Positions 1 to 6,645 of a stretch of 7,165 nt of DNA are shown one piece after another; within the stretch, counting starts at the first letter, position 1; each line of letters opens with the position of its first letter. The position numbers and the translations under genes are program-made. Where the stretch lies: the NCBI GenBank assembly GCA_030625695.1, contig DAOUQK010000195.1, positions 1-7,165 on the forward strand, in the 5' to 3' direction. This stretch comes from Paracoccaceae bacterium (GTDB lineage Bacteria; Pseudomonadota; Alphaproteobacteria; Rhodobacterales; Rhodobacteraceae). The notes under the pieces were generated by a model that was not told where the DNA came from, did no database searches, and was given only the letters and a program-made list of their open reading frames with translations.

Positions 1-1618
1 CGTTTTCGACCCTTGGCTTTCCAATAATCATTGGGCAGGCGGCACCCTGACCTATAGCTTCCCAACCGATGGCTCGACTTATGACTATATGTCGACCGCT
101 TCGGTGACGCCACTTTCGGTCAGCCAACAGACTGCGGTTCGGCAGATTCTTGAGGAAATTTCGAGCTTTACTGGTTTGGATTTTGTTGAAGTCACTGAAT
201 CTGCCTTAACGGAAGGTGATCTGCGGTTTGCCACGGATGCAGGCACAGGCGGTGCTTATGCCTACCTTCCCACAACCCTTGAAGAGGGTGGCGATGCGTT
301 TTTCGGCAATGACACGGACAACCCGACCATCGGCAACGAAGCCTATCTGTATTTCACCCACGAGATCGGCCACGCAATGGGCCTGAACCACGGGCATGAA
401 TATCCAAGCTTTGTTGCCAGTGGGTTTGATTCCCAGGAATATACCGTGGTGACCTATACCGATTACGTCGGTGACACTGATACATTTAATTATGATTCCG
501 GGGTGATCGACTGGGCGCAGACTTATCAACAGCTTGATATAGCGGCGATGCAGTTTCTTTACGGTGCCAATTATTCCACCTTGGGCGAGGTTTGGAGCGG
601 TGATACCACCTATTCCTTTGACCCTCTGACCGGCGAGATGAGCATCAATGGCGCAGGCCAGGGCACCCCGGCGGGCAATCGCATTTTCCGCACCATTTGG
701 GACGGCGATGGTGAGGACACCTATGATCTGCGCAATTATGACACCGACCTTGTGGTCGATCTGGCCCCGGGCGGGTGGCTGGTGTTGTCGGATGCGCAAC
801 TGGCGGATCTGAACAGTCTGGACCCGGACCCTACGTATAATGCAATCGGCAATGTGGCCAATGCGCTGTTGGTGGGCGGTGACAATCGCGCATTGATTGA
901 AAATGCCATTGGTGGCTCGGGTGATGACAGGATGCTGGGCAATGCTGCGGACAACCGGTTGCAGGGCAAAGGTGGCAAGGATGTCTTGCGTGGTGAAAAT
1001 GGCGCGGACGAACTGATTGGCGGTGCCGGGCGAGATAAGCTGTTCGGTGGTTCTGGGGATGACAACCTGAAAGGGGGGACTAGAAAAGATAAGTTGTATG
1101 GTGACACTGGAACTGACAAGTTGTTGGGCGGTTCCGGCAATGACCGGTTGTTCGGCGGCGACGGTGTCGATACCCTGTTTGGCAATAGCGGCAATGATAC
1201 GCTGAAAGGCGGTTTGGGCAACGACCGGTTGTTTGGTGGTTCCGAGGACGATATCCTGTCTGGCAAAGGTGGCAAAGACTGGCTGAATGGCGGTCTGGGC
1301 CAGGATACGATGACCGGTGGATCTGGCGCGGACACTTTTGTGTTCGACGAGGCGGATCACAGCAAATTAGGGTCCTCCTCTGATCACATCACCGATTTCA
1401 AAAGTGGCGTTGATGTCATTGATCTTTCCGGGCTGGTCAGCGGCACTCTTAGCTTGTCGATAGGTGGGTCGCTCAGCGGTACGGGGCCAAGTGCGGTTGC
1501 CAAGAGTTTCAGTGGTGAGATTCGGGTTTTTGTGGATGTAGACGGCGACGGTTCGGCCGATTTCCGGGTGATCCTGGATGGGGTAACGTCGGTTTCTGCG
1601 GGTGATTTCATCCTCTGA
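1..1618 (+). CDS. Serralysin-like RTX zinc metalloprotease (M10B), 5' truncated
   Basis: Secreted metzincin protease, predicted to be exported by a type I (ABC/HlyD/TolC) system and folded outside the cell with calcium. The frame is open back to the window edge (codons start at base 2), and the upstream residues include LTYSFP, typical of the start of serralysin catalytic domains, so the ATG at 89 is internal and the true start lies outside. Numbering from that ATG, the zinc motif HEIGHAMGLNH is residues 91-101 (bases 359-391). The Met-turn region reads TVVTY at 119-123, so the expected Met is Val121 while the Tyr that can also ligate zinc is kept. The family signature DIAAMQFLYGAN follows. 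Sixteen RTX nonapeptides cover residues 274-417, then an M10 C-terminal domain (DHITDF, DVIDLSGL) ends in GDFIL, a typical uncleaved C-terminal secretion region. Substrate unknown. The family call is firm; activity is less certain because of the Met-turn change. Confidence 0.93.
   Translation, partial: VFDPWLSNNHWAGGTLTYSFPTDGSTYDYMSTASVTPLSVSQQTAVRQILEEISSFTGLDFVEVTESALTEGDLRFATDAGTGGAYAYLPTTLEEGGDAFFGNDTDNPTIGNEAYLYFTHEIGHAMGLNHGHEYPSFVASGFDSQEYTVVTYTDYVGDTDTFNYDSGVIDWAQTYQQLDIAAMQFLYGANYSTLGEVWSGDTTYSFDPLTGEMSINGAGQGTPAGNRIFRTIWDGDGEDTYDLRNYDTDLVVDLAPGGWLVLSDAQLADLNSLDPDPTYNAIGNVANALLVGGDNRALIENAIGGSGDDRMLGNAADNRLQGKGGKDVLRGENGADELIGGAGRDKLFGGSGDDNLKGGTRKDKLYGDTGTDKLLGGSGNDRLFGGDGVDTLFGNSGNDTLKGGLGNDRLFGGSEDDILSGKGGKDWLNGGLGQDTMTGGSGADTFVFDEADHSKLGSSSDHITDFKSGVDVIDLSGLVSGTLSLSIGGSLSGTGPSAVAKSFSGEIRVFVDVDGDGSADFRVILDGVTSVSAGDFIL
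908..1339 (+). repeat. 16 tandem RTX nonapeptide repeats (27-bp units)
   Basis: An uninterrupted run of sixteen 9-residue units of the form xGGxGxDxL, encoded by 16 x 27 bases inside the protease gene. In RTX proteins these form a calcium-binding parallel beta roll that folds after secretion. Most units keep Gly-Gly and Asp (IGGSGDDRM, FGGSGDDNL, LGGSGNDRL). Several are degenerate and basic (QGKGGKDVL, KGGTRKDKL, SGKGGKDWL), so not every turn need bind calcium. The repetitive DNA also creates long open frames on the opposite strand, which are artefacts. Confidence 0.92.
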
Positions 1619-1634
1619 AGGGGCAATTTAAAGC

Positions 1635-2867
1635 ATGAGCGAGGGTACAGGCGATGCGCGCCAAATAGCATTGCGTTTCAATCTGGCCTTGGCGTCGCGC
1701 GGGTTTATTGAGGACCCGTTTGCGACCTATGACGCCTTGCTGGCGCATGTGCCGGTATTGCGTCAGCCGGACGGTTCAGTGGTGATCTGTCGGCACCGCG
1801 ATCTTGACATGATTTACCGCGACACAACGCGGTTTTCATCCGATAAAAAGGCGCTGTTCGGGCCGGTGTTTGGCGTGGGCTCGCCTTTGTTTGAACATCA
1901 CACAACCTCGTTGGTGTTCTCTGATCCGCCGTTGCACACAAGGGTGCGCAAAATCATGACCTCGGCGCTGGCCCCGCGCGCCTTGGCGCGGATGGAGCCG
2001 GGGCTGATCGCTACGGTGGACCTGTTGCTGGACCAGATGGCGGGGCAGGAAGATGTTGACCTGATCGGCGATTTTGCGGCGTCGATTCCGATCCAGATAA
2101 TCGGTAACCTGCTGGACATCCCAATGGAAGAGCGCGGGCCTTTGCGCGACTGGTCACTGGCCATTCTGGGCGCATTAGAACCTTCGCTGAGTGCCGCGCA
2201 ATTGGCGCGCGGGCAACAGGCGGTCGTCGAATTCAAAGGCTACTTGCGCGATCTGATTGCCCGCAGGCGCGCCCGTCCGGGGGATGTCGAGGTCGATGTG
2301 CTGACCCGGTTGATTCAGGGGGTGGGCCCGGACGAACAGTTAAGCGAGATCGAGTTGATCCAGAACTGTATTTTCATCCTAAATGCCGGGCATGAGACCA
2401 CCACCAATCTGATTGGCAACGGCCTGGCGCTGCTGCATGACCATCCGGACCAAAAGGCCCGTTTACTGGATGATCCGGCGTTGGTGGCCTCTGCTGTCGA
2501 GGAAATTTTGCGGGTTCGCTCGCCCAATCAGCTGGGCAATCGCGAAACAACTGAAAGGGTTGAAATTGGCGGCGTCGATATTGCGGCAGGGACCAACCTG
2601 CATCTGATAATAGGTGCGGCCAACCGCGATCCGGAGGTGTTTGAAGCGCCGCATGTATTTGACGTCACCCGCAAACCCAACCGGCATCTGGCATTTGCCG
2701 GCGGGCCACATATCTGCGTCGGGCTGACCCTGGCGCGGATGGAGGGGCGGATTGCTTTGGGCCGGTTTTTGCAGCGGTTCCCCGATTTTGAGATATTGCC
2801 GGGACGGGTGCCGGGCGGGCGCATGCGGTTTCACGGCTATGCGTCGCTGCCAGCCAGAATTTTCTGA
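1635..2867 (+). CDS. Cytochrome P450 (soluble bacterial class)
   Basis: Haem-thiolate monooxygenase of 410 residues, the usual length for soluble bacterial P450s, with no membrane anchor; it would need a ferredoxin and reductase encoded elsewhere. Visible motifs in order: C-helix DPPLHTRVR (97-105), I-helix oxygen-activation motif AGHETTTN (251-258), K-helix ExxR (Glu290 to Arg293), PNRH just before the haem loop, and haem-binding FAGGPHICVG (354-363) with Cys361 as axial ligand, followed by LARMEGRIAL. Every catalytic hallmark is intact. The start ATG has a GAAGGG-like ribosome site at 1617-1623 that overlaps the protease stop codon; the intergenic gap is only 16 bases, so the two genes may be co-transcribed. 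Substrate cannot be told from sequence; similar enzymes hydroxylate terpenoids, fatty acids or aromatic compounds. The family is certain, the pathway unknown. Confidence 0.96.
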   Translation: MSEGTGDARQIALRFNLALASRGFIEDPFATYDALLAHVPVLRQPDGSVVICRHRDLDMIYRDTTRFSSDKKALFGPVFGVGSPLFEHHTTSLVFSDPPLHTRVRKIMTSALAPRALARMEPGLIATVDLLLDQMAGQEDVDLIGDFAASIPIQIIGNLLDIPMEERGPLRDWSLAILGALEPSLSAAQLARGQQAVVEFKGYLRDLIARRRARPGDVEVDVLTRLIQGVGPDEQLSEIELIQNCIFILNAGHETTTNLIGNGLALLHDHPDQKARLLDDPALVASAVEEILRVRSPNQLGNRETTERVEIGGVDIAAGTNLHLIIGAANRDPEVFEAPHVFDVTRKPNRHLAFAGGPHICVGLTLARMEGRIALGRFLQRFPDFEILPGRVPGGRMRFHGYASLPARIF

Positions 2868-2874
2868 AGCGAGT

Positions 2875-2943
2875 CCGTAGGGTGCGTGATTTTACGCACC
2901 ATTCCTGTCGAAAAAAAGGTGCGTGAAATCACGCACCCTACGG
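2875..2943. repeat. REP-like compound inverted repeat
   Basis: Two 26-base arms (2875-2900 and 2918-2943) are reverse complements except at one position (T2893), which would be a G-U wobble in RNA. They are separated by 17 bases. Each arm also contains its own palindrome: GGTGCGT/ACGCACC at 2881-2887 and 2894-2900, and GGTGCGTGA/TCACGCACC at 2918-2926 and 2929-2937. The DNA or RNA could therefore form one long hairpin, or a three-way structure with two hairpins on a CCGTAG/CTACGG base stem. It lies between convergent genes, the usual place for REP/BIME-type elements. No transposase is seen here. That it is a dispersed genomic repeat is inferred, not shown. Confidence 0.8.
2911..2937 (-). terminator. 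Intrinsic terminator of the YcbK-like gene
   Basis: Read on the minus strand, a GC-rich hairpin (GGTGCGTG / CACGCACC, 2937 back to 2918) is followed directly by seven Ts (2917-2911). It begins 27 bases past the stop codon of the leftward DUF882 gene. This is the classic Rho-independent layout. On the plus strand the left-arm hairpin has no T run after it, so termination of the P450 transcript would rely on the full 26-bp stem and the weaker T-rich stretch at about 2953-2965. Confidence 0.75.
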
Positions 2944-2963
2944 TGAACAAACTGGTTTTGCTT

Positions 2964-3533
2964 TTACCCGCCCCAGGTGCGGATCACGCCGCAATCCATA
3001 TGGGTAAAGTTTGAGCGGGAATAGCGCCCGACACCGCCGCCGTTGCAGGCAGTGGCGGCACGTGCCACCTGGCTGACCGAACGGGAAGACAGGCGCAGAT
3101 CTGCCGCTTTTCCAACCATATGCAGGGAATTCTTGGCCACACGGCGCGAACGACGCCGCAGCATCGCGTTGGTGGCCGGGCTGCGATAGCCCGACAGCAA
3201 CATGTAAGGTTCGTTGGCATCCAAAAGGTTATGCGAAGCGGTCATGATATCCAACGTGCGCAGGTCGATCTTTTTGACCTGATCCGTGCGCCAGTCGCGC
3301 ATGAAATAGTTCACTTCCTTGATCGCGTCCTTGATGTATTTGCCGTCGATCCAATAGATCATGTCAATCCGTTCGCCAGTACGCCCGGAATACATGCGGA
3401 TGCGGCGGATATCACCGCTGCCACGCAAAAAGCCTGCTGCTTTAGAGAAGGTGGGAGCTGCCACCAGTGTTGTAGCCGCGAACGCACCCAAAAGAGCACG
3501 TCGGGTCAAGCCCGTTTTTGTTAGTTCTGCCAT
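2964..3533 (-). CDS. Tat-exported DUF882/M15 peptidoglycan endopeptidase, YcbK (MepK)-like
   Basis: Predicted periplasmic zinc peptidase of 189 residues. The N-terminus carries a twin-arginine signal (LTRRALLGAF, Arg11-Arg12, then a hydrophobic stretch to about residue 27), with likely cleavage near residues 32-33. The mature part has the M15/DUF882 signatures: SGYRSP (114-119), SLHMVGKAAD (136-145) and NFTHMDCG (175-182). Predicted zinc ligands are His138, Asp145 and His178. In E. coli the homologous YcbK (MepK) is also a Tat substrate and cuts 3-3 mDap-mDap crosslinks. The divergent neighbour here is the transpeptidase family that makes those links, which supports the same role. No strong Shine-Dalgarno is seen before the ATG, but this start preserves the full Tat signal. 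MepK-type specificity is inferred from family and context. Confidence 0.9.
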   Translation of the reverse strand: MAELTKTGLTRRALLGAFAATTLVAAPTFSKAAGFLRGSGDIRRIRMYSGRTGERIDMIYWIDGKYIKDAIKEVNYFMRDWRTDQVKKIDLRTLDIMTASHNLLDANEPYMLLSGYRSPATNAMLRRRSRRVAKNSLHMVGKAADLRLSSRSVSQVARAATACNGGGVGRYSRSNFTHMDCGVIRTWGG

Positions 3534-3863
3534 ATCACTGCGTTGTCCCGTACGCTATTATTGTCTAAACCTGCCTCGTGCACGATGTTACGTGCACCAC
3601 CAGTATCCATCCCCAGATGCCGATTTTATGGCATGGAACCGTTAACAATCCAAGTTTGGATTTTCATAAAATTTTGTTGTTAGGCAAAATAGGCGATTTT
3701 TCGCGCAAAAGGGGAACTTTCCTGCTAGATGCCCCTATGCACCAACGCCAGAATCAATATGTAGCTAACTTATTTGTGAATGGACAAGGCGTGTCCGGCC
3801 ACACAAAATGCTGCAACTGTCTATTATTTTGACCATTTTTCGCAAGTTTGAGGAGCAAATCAC
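3534..3863. promoter_or_regulatory. Divergent intergenic region between the YcbK-like and L,D-transpeptidase genes
   Basis: A 330-base AT-richer spacer that must hold outward promoters for both genes. A strong ribosome site GAGGAG (3850-3855) sits eight bases before the transpeptidase ATG. TATTAT at 3822-3827 is a possible -10 for that gene, but no convincing -35 lies at the right distance. On the minus strand, the AT-rich stretch around 3557-3564 could be a -10 for the YcbK-like gene. Other visible structure: a 10-base palindrome TCGTGCACGA (3576-3585) with a second CGTGCAC copy at 3591-3597, a small inverted repeat ATCCAA-GT-TTGGAT (3648-3661), and GGACA/TGTCC (3782-3796). No convincing gene is present. 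Promoter positions are tentative. Confidence 0.5.
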
Positions 3864-5492
3864 ATGAAAAACCGGCTCACCCTATCGCTGACTGGCGCGT
3901 TTTTCGCGTTTTTTGCCCTCGTTGCAACATTTACCGCAGGTCCCGCCATCGCTCAGGTAACGGCCTTTAAACAGGCGGTCGCCGAGGCGTCGTTTGGCAA
4001 TGAACAGGTTGGTGCCTACTATCGCTCTAAGAATTACCAACCCTTGTGGACTGGCGAGGGTGAAGTGTTCAAAGCCCGTCGCGCAGCGCTGTTTCAGACG
4101 CTCGAAGGCGTTTCTCTGCATGGTCTGCCCGCCTCACGGTATGACACCAACGCCTTGATGGCGCAGATGCGCGATGTTCGTACCACCCGCGATCTGGGCA
4201 TGGTCGAGGTGGCGATATCAAAGATGTTTGTGCGATATGCGCGCGACGTGCAAAAGGGCATGCTGATTCCGTTAACAATCGACGACGGAATGCAGCGCGA
4301 AGTGATCTATGCCGATAACGCGACCTATCTGACCGGGATGGAAGGCACGGCTGATCCGCAGGCCTATATGCGCGCTCTACCGCCCACCAGCCGGGAATAC
4401 CTTGCATTGATGAAAGAAAAGCTGCGCCTCGAAGAGTTGATGCGCAACGGCGGCTGGGGCGGAAAAGTGCCGTCAACCAAGTTCAAACCGGCCGCCACGG
4501 GTGACGAGGTTGTTATGCTGCGTAACCGGTTGATCACCTTGGGATATATGAGTGCAAGTGCTTCAGGAAGCTATGACTCCAAGCTGGAAAAAGCAGTGCA
4601 GCGGTTTCAGATCGCACATGGGCTTGAGGCCGACGGCGTGGCCGGGCAAGGCACAATTGTCGAGATCAACAAGCCGGTATCGGCGCGTCTGAAGGCGGTT
4701 GTCGTGGCGATGGAGCGGGAACGCTGGTTGCCGAGTGAACGTGGTGAACGTCATGTGCTGGTCAATCTGGCCGATTTCCATGCGCAGGTCATCGACAACG
4801 GTTTCGTTACTTTCCGGACCCGTTCTGTTGTCGGCAAAAACCAAAGCGACCGGCGCAGTCCTGAGTTTTCCGATGTGATGGAATATATGGTCATCAACCC
4901 AAGCTGGCATGTGCCGCGCTCAATTATGGTCAAGGAATACCTGCCGCAATTGCAGCGCAACCCGGGTTCGAATTCGCATCTGAAAATAACTGACCGTCGG
5001 GGCCAGGTGGTGGATCGGGCAAGTGTTGACTTTAGCCAGTTTACCAAGACCAATTTCCCGTTTGACATGACCCAGCCTCCGGGTGGGCGCAACGCGCTGG
5101 GATTGGTCAAGTTCATCTTCCCGAACAAGCACAATATCTATCTGCACGATACCCCGGCCAAAAGCCTGTTCAAACGGGAATCGCGGGCCTTTTCGCATGG
5201 CTGTATCCGCCTGCAGGACCCGTTTGATTTTGCCTATACGCTGCTTGGGCGTCAAAGTTCCGAACCTAAGGAGCTGTTTCATTCGACGCTTCGGACCCGC
5301 CGCGAAACCAAGCTACACCTGGAACAGCCGCTTCCGGTGCATCTGATCTATCGCACCGCCTTTACCACGCTCAAAGGCGGGGTCGAGTTTCGCCGCGATG
5401 TTTACGGGCGCGACGCCAAAATCTGGAATGCACTTAGTCAGGCCGGTGTGAACCTGCCGGCAGGGGTGGAACTGGCCAGCATTCAGGAGTAA
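3864..5492 (+). CDS. L,D-transpeptidase, YcbB/LdtD-like
   Basis: Periplasmic enzyme that forms 3-3 mDap-mDap crosslinks in peptidoglycan, using tetrapeptide donors through a Cys thioester. It has 542 residues, somewhat shorter than E. coli LdtD (about 615). A Sec signal peptide covers residues 1-30 (hydrophobic core, then AIA-Q cleavage). The N-terminal scaffold region contains YYRSKNYQPLWT. A PG_binding_1 domain spans about 213-269 (LRNRLITLGYM, AVQRFQIAHGLEADGVAG). The YkuD catalytic domain spans about 297-475 with His428 (YLHDTP) and SHGCIR (444-449), where Cys447 is the nucleophile. All catalytic residues are present. A strong GAGGAG ribosome site supports the start. It diverges from the YcbK-like gene and is followed 40 bases later by lpxD. 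In E. coli LdtD is tied to the response to outer-membrane assembly defects, which fits this neighbourhood. Confidence 0.94.
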   Translation: MKNRLTLSLTGAFFAFFALVATFTAGPAIAQVTAFKQAVAEASFGNEQVGAYYRSKNYQPLWTGEGEVFKARRAALFQTLEGVSLHGLPASRYDTNALMAQMRDVRTTRDLGMVEVAISKMFVRYARDVQKGMLIPLTIDDGMQREVIYADNATYLTGMEGTADPQAYMRALPPTSREYLALMKEKLRLEELMRNGGWGGKVPSTKFKPAATGDEVVMLRNRLITLGYMSASASGSYDSKLEKAVQRFQIAHGLEADGVAGQGTIVEINKPVSARLKAVVVAMERERWLPSERGERHVLVNLADFHAQVIDNGFVTFRTRSVVGKNQSDRRSPEFSDVMEYMVINPSWHVPRSIMVKEYLPQLQRNPGSNSHLKITDRRGQVVDRASVDFSQFTKTNFPFDMTQPPGGRNALGLVKFIFPNKHNIYLHDTPAKSLFKRESRAFSHGCIRLQDPFDFAYTLLGRQSSEPKELFHSTLRTRRETKLHLEQPLPVHLIYRTAFTTLKGGVEFRRDVYGRDAKIWNALSQAGVNLPAGVELASIQE

Positions 5493-5495
5493 TCA

Positions 5496-5531
5496 CTGGC
5501 CCAAAGCAACCGATGCTGAGGGCCAGATTTT
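5496..5531 (+). promoter_or_regulatory. Hairpin overlapping the lpxD ribosome site (weak terminator or attenuator)
   Basis: Four bases after the transpeptidase stop codon, CTGGCCC (5496-5502) pairs with GGGCCAG (5520-5526) around a 17-base loop, and the right arm is followed by ATTTT. The presumed lpxD ribosome site GAGGG (5518-5522) lies partly in the right arm. The element could partly terminate read-through or hide the lpxD ribosome site. A 7-bp stem with a long loop is modest, so this may be chance. Confidence 0.4.
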
Positions 5532-5532
5532 C

Positions 5533-6618
5533 ATGTCTTATACAATTGCGCAGATTGGTGACGCGTTGCAGGCCAAAGTGGCCGGTGACGCCAACCTGAT
5601 AATTGCCCGCGCAGCCGAGCCTGCACAGGCCGGACCGGATGATCTGGCGCTGGCAATGTCGCCGAAATATGCCGACAATTTAGGCCGTGCACGGGCGGCT
5701 GTGCTGTGGCCCGGTGCCGACTGGCAAGGGCTGGGTCTGAAGGCGGCGATTTTTGTGGAACGCCCGCGGATGGCCCTTTCAGGGCTGACGGCGATGCTGG
5801 ATCCGGGGCAGGGGTTTGGCGCTGGAATCCATACCTCGGCGGTGATTGATCCCACCGCCCGGATTGGCGATGGCGTCAGCATTGGGCCCTTAAGCGTCAT
5901 CAGTGCCGGTGCGCAGATTGGCGCAGGGTCCGTGATTGGCCCGCATTGCGTGATTGGCACCGACGCGACCTTGGGCGAAGGGGCATTCCTGCGCGAAATG
6001 GTCAGTATCGGGGCGCGTGCCCAGATTGGCGCGCGCTTTATCGCCCAACCCGGCGCGCGTATTGGCGTTGACGGGTTTTCTTATGTCACCCCCGAGGTGT
6101 CGGGGGTTGAGGTGGCGCGCCAGACCATGGGTGACCAGGGCGACACCAAACCACAAAGCTGGATCCGCATTCATTCACTGGGGGCGGTGCGGATAGGCGA
6201 TGATGTTGAAGTCGGGGCCAATTGCACCATCGACAATGGCACCATCCGTGACACGGTGATCGGCGATGGATGCAAGCTCGATAATCAGGTGCATCTGGGT
6301 CATAATGTTGTGATGGGGCGCGATTGCCTGATTGCCGGACAGTCCGGGCTTTCCGGCTCGGTAACCCTTGGCAACAACGTCATTATGGGGGGCCAGTCGG
6401 GCGTTGCCGATAATACGTTTGTTGGCGACAACGCGATTATTTCGGGCGGCACCAAGGTACTGTCGAATGTGCCTGCCGGACGGGTGATGATGGGCTATCC
6501 TGCCGTCAAGATGACCACCCATACCGATATCTACAAGGCGCAGCGGCGTCTGCCGCGATTGGCGCGCGATGTGGCTGCGTTGAAAAAGGCCATGTTCAAA
6601 GACGGTACAGAGGCTTAG
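5533..6618 (+). CDS. lpxD: UDP-3-O-acylglucosamine N-acyltransferase (LpxD), Rhodobacterales-type
   Basis: Third step of lipid A synthesis: transfer of an acyl chain from acyl-ACP to the 2-amine of UDP-3-O-acyl-glucosamine, in the cytoplasm. It has 361 residues: an N-terminal uridine-binding-type domain (about 1-100, with SPKY at 43-46), a left-handed beta helix of hexapeptide repeats (about 105-315, e.g. IGDGVS, IGAGSV, IGDDVE), and a C-terminal helical tail (IYKAQRRLPRL onward) that in the family helps bind ACP. The catalytic His is His257 (LGHNVV), matching E. coli His239. Aligned by eye to E. coli LpxD, residues matching the uracil-contacting Phe and Asn are Leu40 and Ser43, and the position of His276 is Asn294. 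A longer loop lies between DGFSY and IGDDVE (about 182-220). The lpxA/fabZ/lpxB genes are not adjacent. An ACP and a ketosynthase follow, suggesting a dedicated acyl supply. The name is well supported; exact substrate less so. Confidence 0.93.
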   Translation: MSYTIAQIGDALQAKVAGDANLIIARAAEPAQAGPDDLALAMSPKYADNLGRARAAVLWPGADWQGLGLKAAIFVERPRMALSGLTAMLDPGQGFGAGIHTSAVIDPTARIGDGVSIGPLSVISAGAQIGAGSVIGPHCVIGTDATLGEGAFLREMVSIGARAQIGARFIAQPGARIGVDGFSYVTPEVSGVEVARQTMGDQGDTKPQSWIRIHSLGAVRIGDDVEVGANCTIDNGTIRDTVIGDGCKLDNQVHLGHNVVMGRDCLIAGQSGLSGSVTLGNNVIMGGQSGVADNTFVGDNAIISGGTKVLSNVPAGRVMMGYPAVKMTTHTDIYKAQRRLPRLARDVAALKKAMFKDGTEA

Positions 6619-6645
6619 ACTTTGGTGGGCATAAAGGGTTCTGGG

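Noticed and set aside
206..1360. Long minus-strand open frames (384 and 199 residues) opposite the protease gene
   Set aside because: They are low-complexity mirror images of the RTX repeats (periodic Pro/Ser or Ala/Gln patterns), with no recognisable domain, and the plus-strand frame carries all the family motifs.
3713..3740. GGAAC at 3713-3717 as an ECF sigma factor -35 box
   Set aside because: No matching CGTT or TAAGA-type -10 at the required 16-18 base spacing.
3578..3832. 84-residue plus-strand open frame starting with GTG in the divergent intergenic region
   Set aside because: No ribosome site, no recognisable motif, AT-rich content, and it would occupy the promoter region of the transpeptidase gene.
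3638..4280. Repeated string CCGTTAACAATC in the intergenic region (about 3639) and inside the transpeptidase gene (about 4269)
   Set aside because: A 12-base match with one copy inside conserved coding sequence and no flanking similarity; most likely coincidence. No second TTAA at CtrA spacing was seen either.
4069..5282. Several minus-strand open frames of 115-135 residues within the transpeptidase gene
   Set aside because: Shadows of a gene whose plus-strand frame has signal peptide, domains and catalytic motif all in order; none shows a recognisable domain.
6622..6645. TTG at 6622 as the ACP start
   Set aside because: The ATG at 6646 has a good AAAGGG ribosome site at the right distance and gives the normal ACP N-terminus; the extra eight residues are not family-like.
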